From NCBI GenBank assembly GCA_014384505.1, contig JACNFT010000038.1, forward strand, positions 1 through 25,568: a stretch of 25,568 nucleotides of DNA. The letters are read 5' to 3'. Positions 23,819 to 25,568 of the stretch are shown piece by piece. Every line of letters begins with the position of its first letter. The first letter of the stretch is position 1. The DNA is from Cryomorphaceae bacterium (GTDB taxonomy: Bacteria > Bacteroidota > Bacteroidia > Flavobacteriales > BACL11). Under the pieces are notes generated by a model, which was given only the letters and a program-made list of their open reading frames with translations, made no database searches and was not told where the DNA came from. The translations under genes were made by a program, and so were the position numbers.

Positions 23819-25144
23819 CTAATCAATTAAATTTTCCAAATTCATTCCCTCAAAAGTTCCTGAACTCATCATAAGTAAGTTCGTATTTTCCCAGTTTAAG
23901 TTATTCAAGTAGGTCTCTAATTTTTCTGAATCCGTGAAAACCAATAAGTCATTACGACTAAAAGCAGTAAGTACTTGCTGGGGGGTAATAGGTTCTAATT
24001 TTTTGTGTGCAATAGCGCTAGGACTAAAATAAACAATAGCTATATCTGGCTCATCCATACTTCCCTTGTATTCTTTTAGGAATTCTTCATTCAAACTACT
24101 AAAAGTATGTAGTTCCATACAAGCGACTAATTTCCTGTTTGAAAATTGCTTTTTCATAGCTGATGAAGTTGCTTTTAGCTTGGATGGAGAATGTGCAAAA
24201 TCCTTGTATACAGCAGAACTAGTTGTTTTTTTAACGAGTTCCAAGCGCATTGATGCTCCCTTAAAATTAGCTATTTGTAAAAAGAAATTAGTATCAGTAA
24301 CTCCTAATTCATTACAGACTAATTTGGCTGCATTTAGGTTTTGTAAATTATGGTTTCCAAAGATGATAAGTTCTGTATCATCAACAGTAGTTATTCCATT
24401 AAGTATATTATGTATTGGTGTAGCGTAAGGTATAAGCTGACAGTTAGCTCCCTCTTTAGCTAGTTTGTTTAATTCTTCATCTTCTGAACAATAGATAAGC
24501 GTATCCGTAACCATGTTCTTAAATATTCTGAATTGGTCAACATACATATCAAAATTAGGAAATACATTAATATGATCCCAGGCAATACCACTTAGTACTG
24601 CAATATGCGGTTGGTATAAATGAAATTTAGGTCGCCTATCAATTGGGGAACTTAAGTACTCGTCACCTTCAAGGATAATAATTGGTGCATCATGGGTTAA
24701 TTTTACCATGGTATCAAAGCCTACTAGTTGTGCACCAACCATATAGTCACAATCAATATTTAAGCTTTGTAGTACATGCAATATCATGGCAGTAATGGAG
24801 GTTTTTCCATGGCTACCACCAATTACTACCCGTTTTTTATGTTTACTTTGCTGGTAAATATATTCAGGGTAAGAATAAATTGGAATGTTTAACTCTTTTG
24901 CTTTAGCAAGTTCAGGATTGTCCTCTCGGGCATGCATTCCTAAAATTATTGCATCCAAATCAGTAGTAATTTTATTAGCAAACCAGCCCATTTCATTAGG
25001 TAGCAGGTTGTATTTTGCTAACCTTTCCTTGCTTGGGCTAAAAATTGCATCATCACTTCCTGTTACTTCAAATCCTTTTTGGTGCAAGGCTAAAGCCATG
25101 TTGTGCATAGCGCTTCCTCCAATTGCAATTAAATGTATCTTCAT
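23819..25144 (-). CDS. mpl: UDP-N-acetylmuramate:tripeptide ligase (Mpl-type Mur ligase)
   Basis: A 441-residue Mur ligase resembling Mpl, which reattaches recycled L-Ala-D-Glu-meso-DAP peptide to UDP-MurNAc in peptidoglycan recycling. The N-terminal nucleotide-binding domain starts IHLIAIGGSAMHNMALAL. The ATP P-loop is GGSHGKTS (109-116) and the Mg-binding EGDEY is at 159-163, followed by WDHINVFP and the adenine-side GNHNLQNLNA (263-272); KDFAHSPSK marks the C-terminal domain. The SAMHNMA pattern separates it from MurC (typically GIGGxGMSGIA). Length agrees with the family. It starts 79 nt from the divergent hydrolase gene and is followed by a 90-nt gap before the dioxygenase gene. Confidence 0.88.
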   Translation of the reverse strand: MKIHLIAIGGSAMHNMALALHQKGFEVTGSDDAIFSPSKERLAKYNLLPNEMGWFANKITTDLDAIILGMHAREDNPELAKAKELNIPIYSYPEYIYQQSKHKKRVVIGGSHGKTSITAMILHVLQSLNIDCDYMVGAQLVGFDTMVKLTHDAPIIILEGDEYLSSPIDRRPKFHLYQPHIAVLSGIAWDHINVFPNFDMYVDQFRIFKNMVTDTLIYCSEDEELNKLAKEGANCQLIPYATPIHNILNGITTVDDTELIIFGNHNLQNLNAAKLVCNELGVTDTNFFLQIANFKGASMRLELVKKTTSSAVYKDFAHSPSKLKATSSAMKKQFSNRKLVACMELHTFSSLNEEFLKEYKGSMDEPDIAIVYFSPSAIAHKKLEPITPQQVLTAFSRNDLLVFTDSEKLETYLNNLNWENTNLLMMSSGTFEGMNLENLID

Positions 25145-25194
25145 CTTTTTTGTAAATTAATCTTGAATATAAAAGTAAAAATAAATCAAATTCT

Positions 25195-25202
25195 TAATTT
25201 TG
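25195..25202 (+). promoter_or_regulatory. -7 box upstream of the metallo-beta-lactamase-fold gene
   Basis: TAATTTTG matches TAnnTTTG and lies 21 nt before the ATG at 25224. The nearest upstream TTG (25163-25165) is too distant for a consensus -33 element. Confidence 0.4.
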
Positions 25203-25223
25203 GAGCACTAAAAATTTACTAAC

Positions 25224-25568
25224 ATGCAATTGTACACAATAGATACAGGATATTTTAAATTAGATGGAGGAGCAATGTTTGGTGTTGTTCCTAAAGTGCT
25301 TTGGAGTCGAACCAATCCTACTGATGAAAATAATTTATGCCCTTGGGCTATGCGTTCCTTATTGATTGAAGACGGAAATCGTTTGATTTTAATTGACAAT
25401 GGCATAGGGGATAAGCAAGATGATAAATTTCTTAAACATTATTATTTGCACGGGGATGTAAACTTACATTCTTCATTAGCTAAGCATGGTTTTTCAGCTG
25501 ATGATGTTACGGATGTATTTTTAACTCACTTGCATTTTGACCATTGTGGTGGTAGTGTAAAGTGGAAT
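25224..25568 (+). CDS. Metallo-beta-lactamase-fold hydrolase, 5' part (3' truncated by window)
   Basis: The frame runs from the ATG at 25224 to the window edge with 115 codons and no stop. The product starts MQLYTIDTGYFKLDGGAMFG, then has WSRTNPTDENNLCPWAMRSL, LILIDNGIGDK and the zinc-binding motif THLHFDHCGG, the HxHxDH signature of the fold. The first aspartates and the MFG/WAMR blocks resemble Bacteroidota hydrolases often annotated simply as MBL fold. Substrate cannot be inferred; the C-terminal zinc ligands lie outside the window. It is divergent from mpl. Confidence 0.88.
   Translation, partial: MQLYTIDTGYFKLDGGAMFGVVPKVLWSRTNPTDENNLCPWAMRSLLIEDGNRLILIDNGIGDKQDDKFLKHYYLHGDVNLHSSLAKHGFSADDVTDVFLTHLHFDHCGGSVKWN

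Overview
The window looks like chromosomal DNA of a low-GC member of the Bacteroidota, most likely Flavobacteriales. The evidence is type IX secretion system (T9SS) sorting domains of both type A and type B, promoters with the Bacteroidota -7 box (TAnnTTTG), near absence of Shine-Dalgarno sequences, a Bacteroidota-style ClpS, and the DUF1599 / MauE-thioredoxin / tpiA / prmA neighbourhood. No insertion sequence, phage gene or CRISPR array was seen. All genes share the same AT-rich base use, and no gap between genes exceeds 300 bases.

Layout. (1) 1-2213, plus: the 3' end of a giant adhesin built of 81-residue Ig-like repeats, then a PKD protein carrying a type B T9SS sorting domain. (2) 2214-5250, minus: ftsK overlapping a LolA-like gene whose signal peptide holds a 24-bp tandem duplication. 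(3) 5387-9010, plus: two guanidino-group-modifying enzymes (a DDAH/arginine deiminase-like protein and a CtlX-like protein) and argS, tightly packed as an arginine cluster. (4) 9011-10336, minus: a secreted Asp-box protein with a type A sorting domain. (5) 10408-10606: a degenerate array of about ten 21-bp units filling most of the 264-bp gap, the least explained element here. (6) 10601-12244, minus: folP and cdaA (c-di-AMP synthesis) with no spacing. (7) 12264-21758, plus: a long run of closely spaced genes: DUF1599, MauE-thioredoxin fusion, orphan DppB-type permease, tpiA, prmA, an unrecognised 1484-residue exported protein, plsY, clpS. (8) 21818-21891: tRNA-Arg(ACG) with its own promoter and a hairpin terminator. 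(9) 21931-25144, minus: an unrecognised secreted protein, a Tat-exported intradiol dioxygenase-like protein with a T9SS sorting domain, and mpl. (10) 25224-end, plus: the start of a metallo-beta-lactamase-fold hydrolase.

Most of the window is housekeeping (chromosome segregation, translation, folate, phospholipid, glycolysis, wall recycling) interleaved with envelope and secreted proteins. Four products here probably depend on or cooperate with a T9SS encoded elsewhere. The points most worth following are the 21-bp/heptad array next to cdaA, the Tat plus T9SS dioxygenase, the adhesin that lacks a sorting domain but is followed 3 nt later by a sorting-domain protein, and the internally repeated 1484-residue protein.
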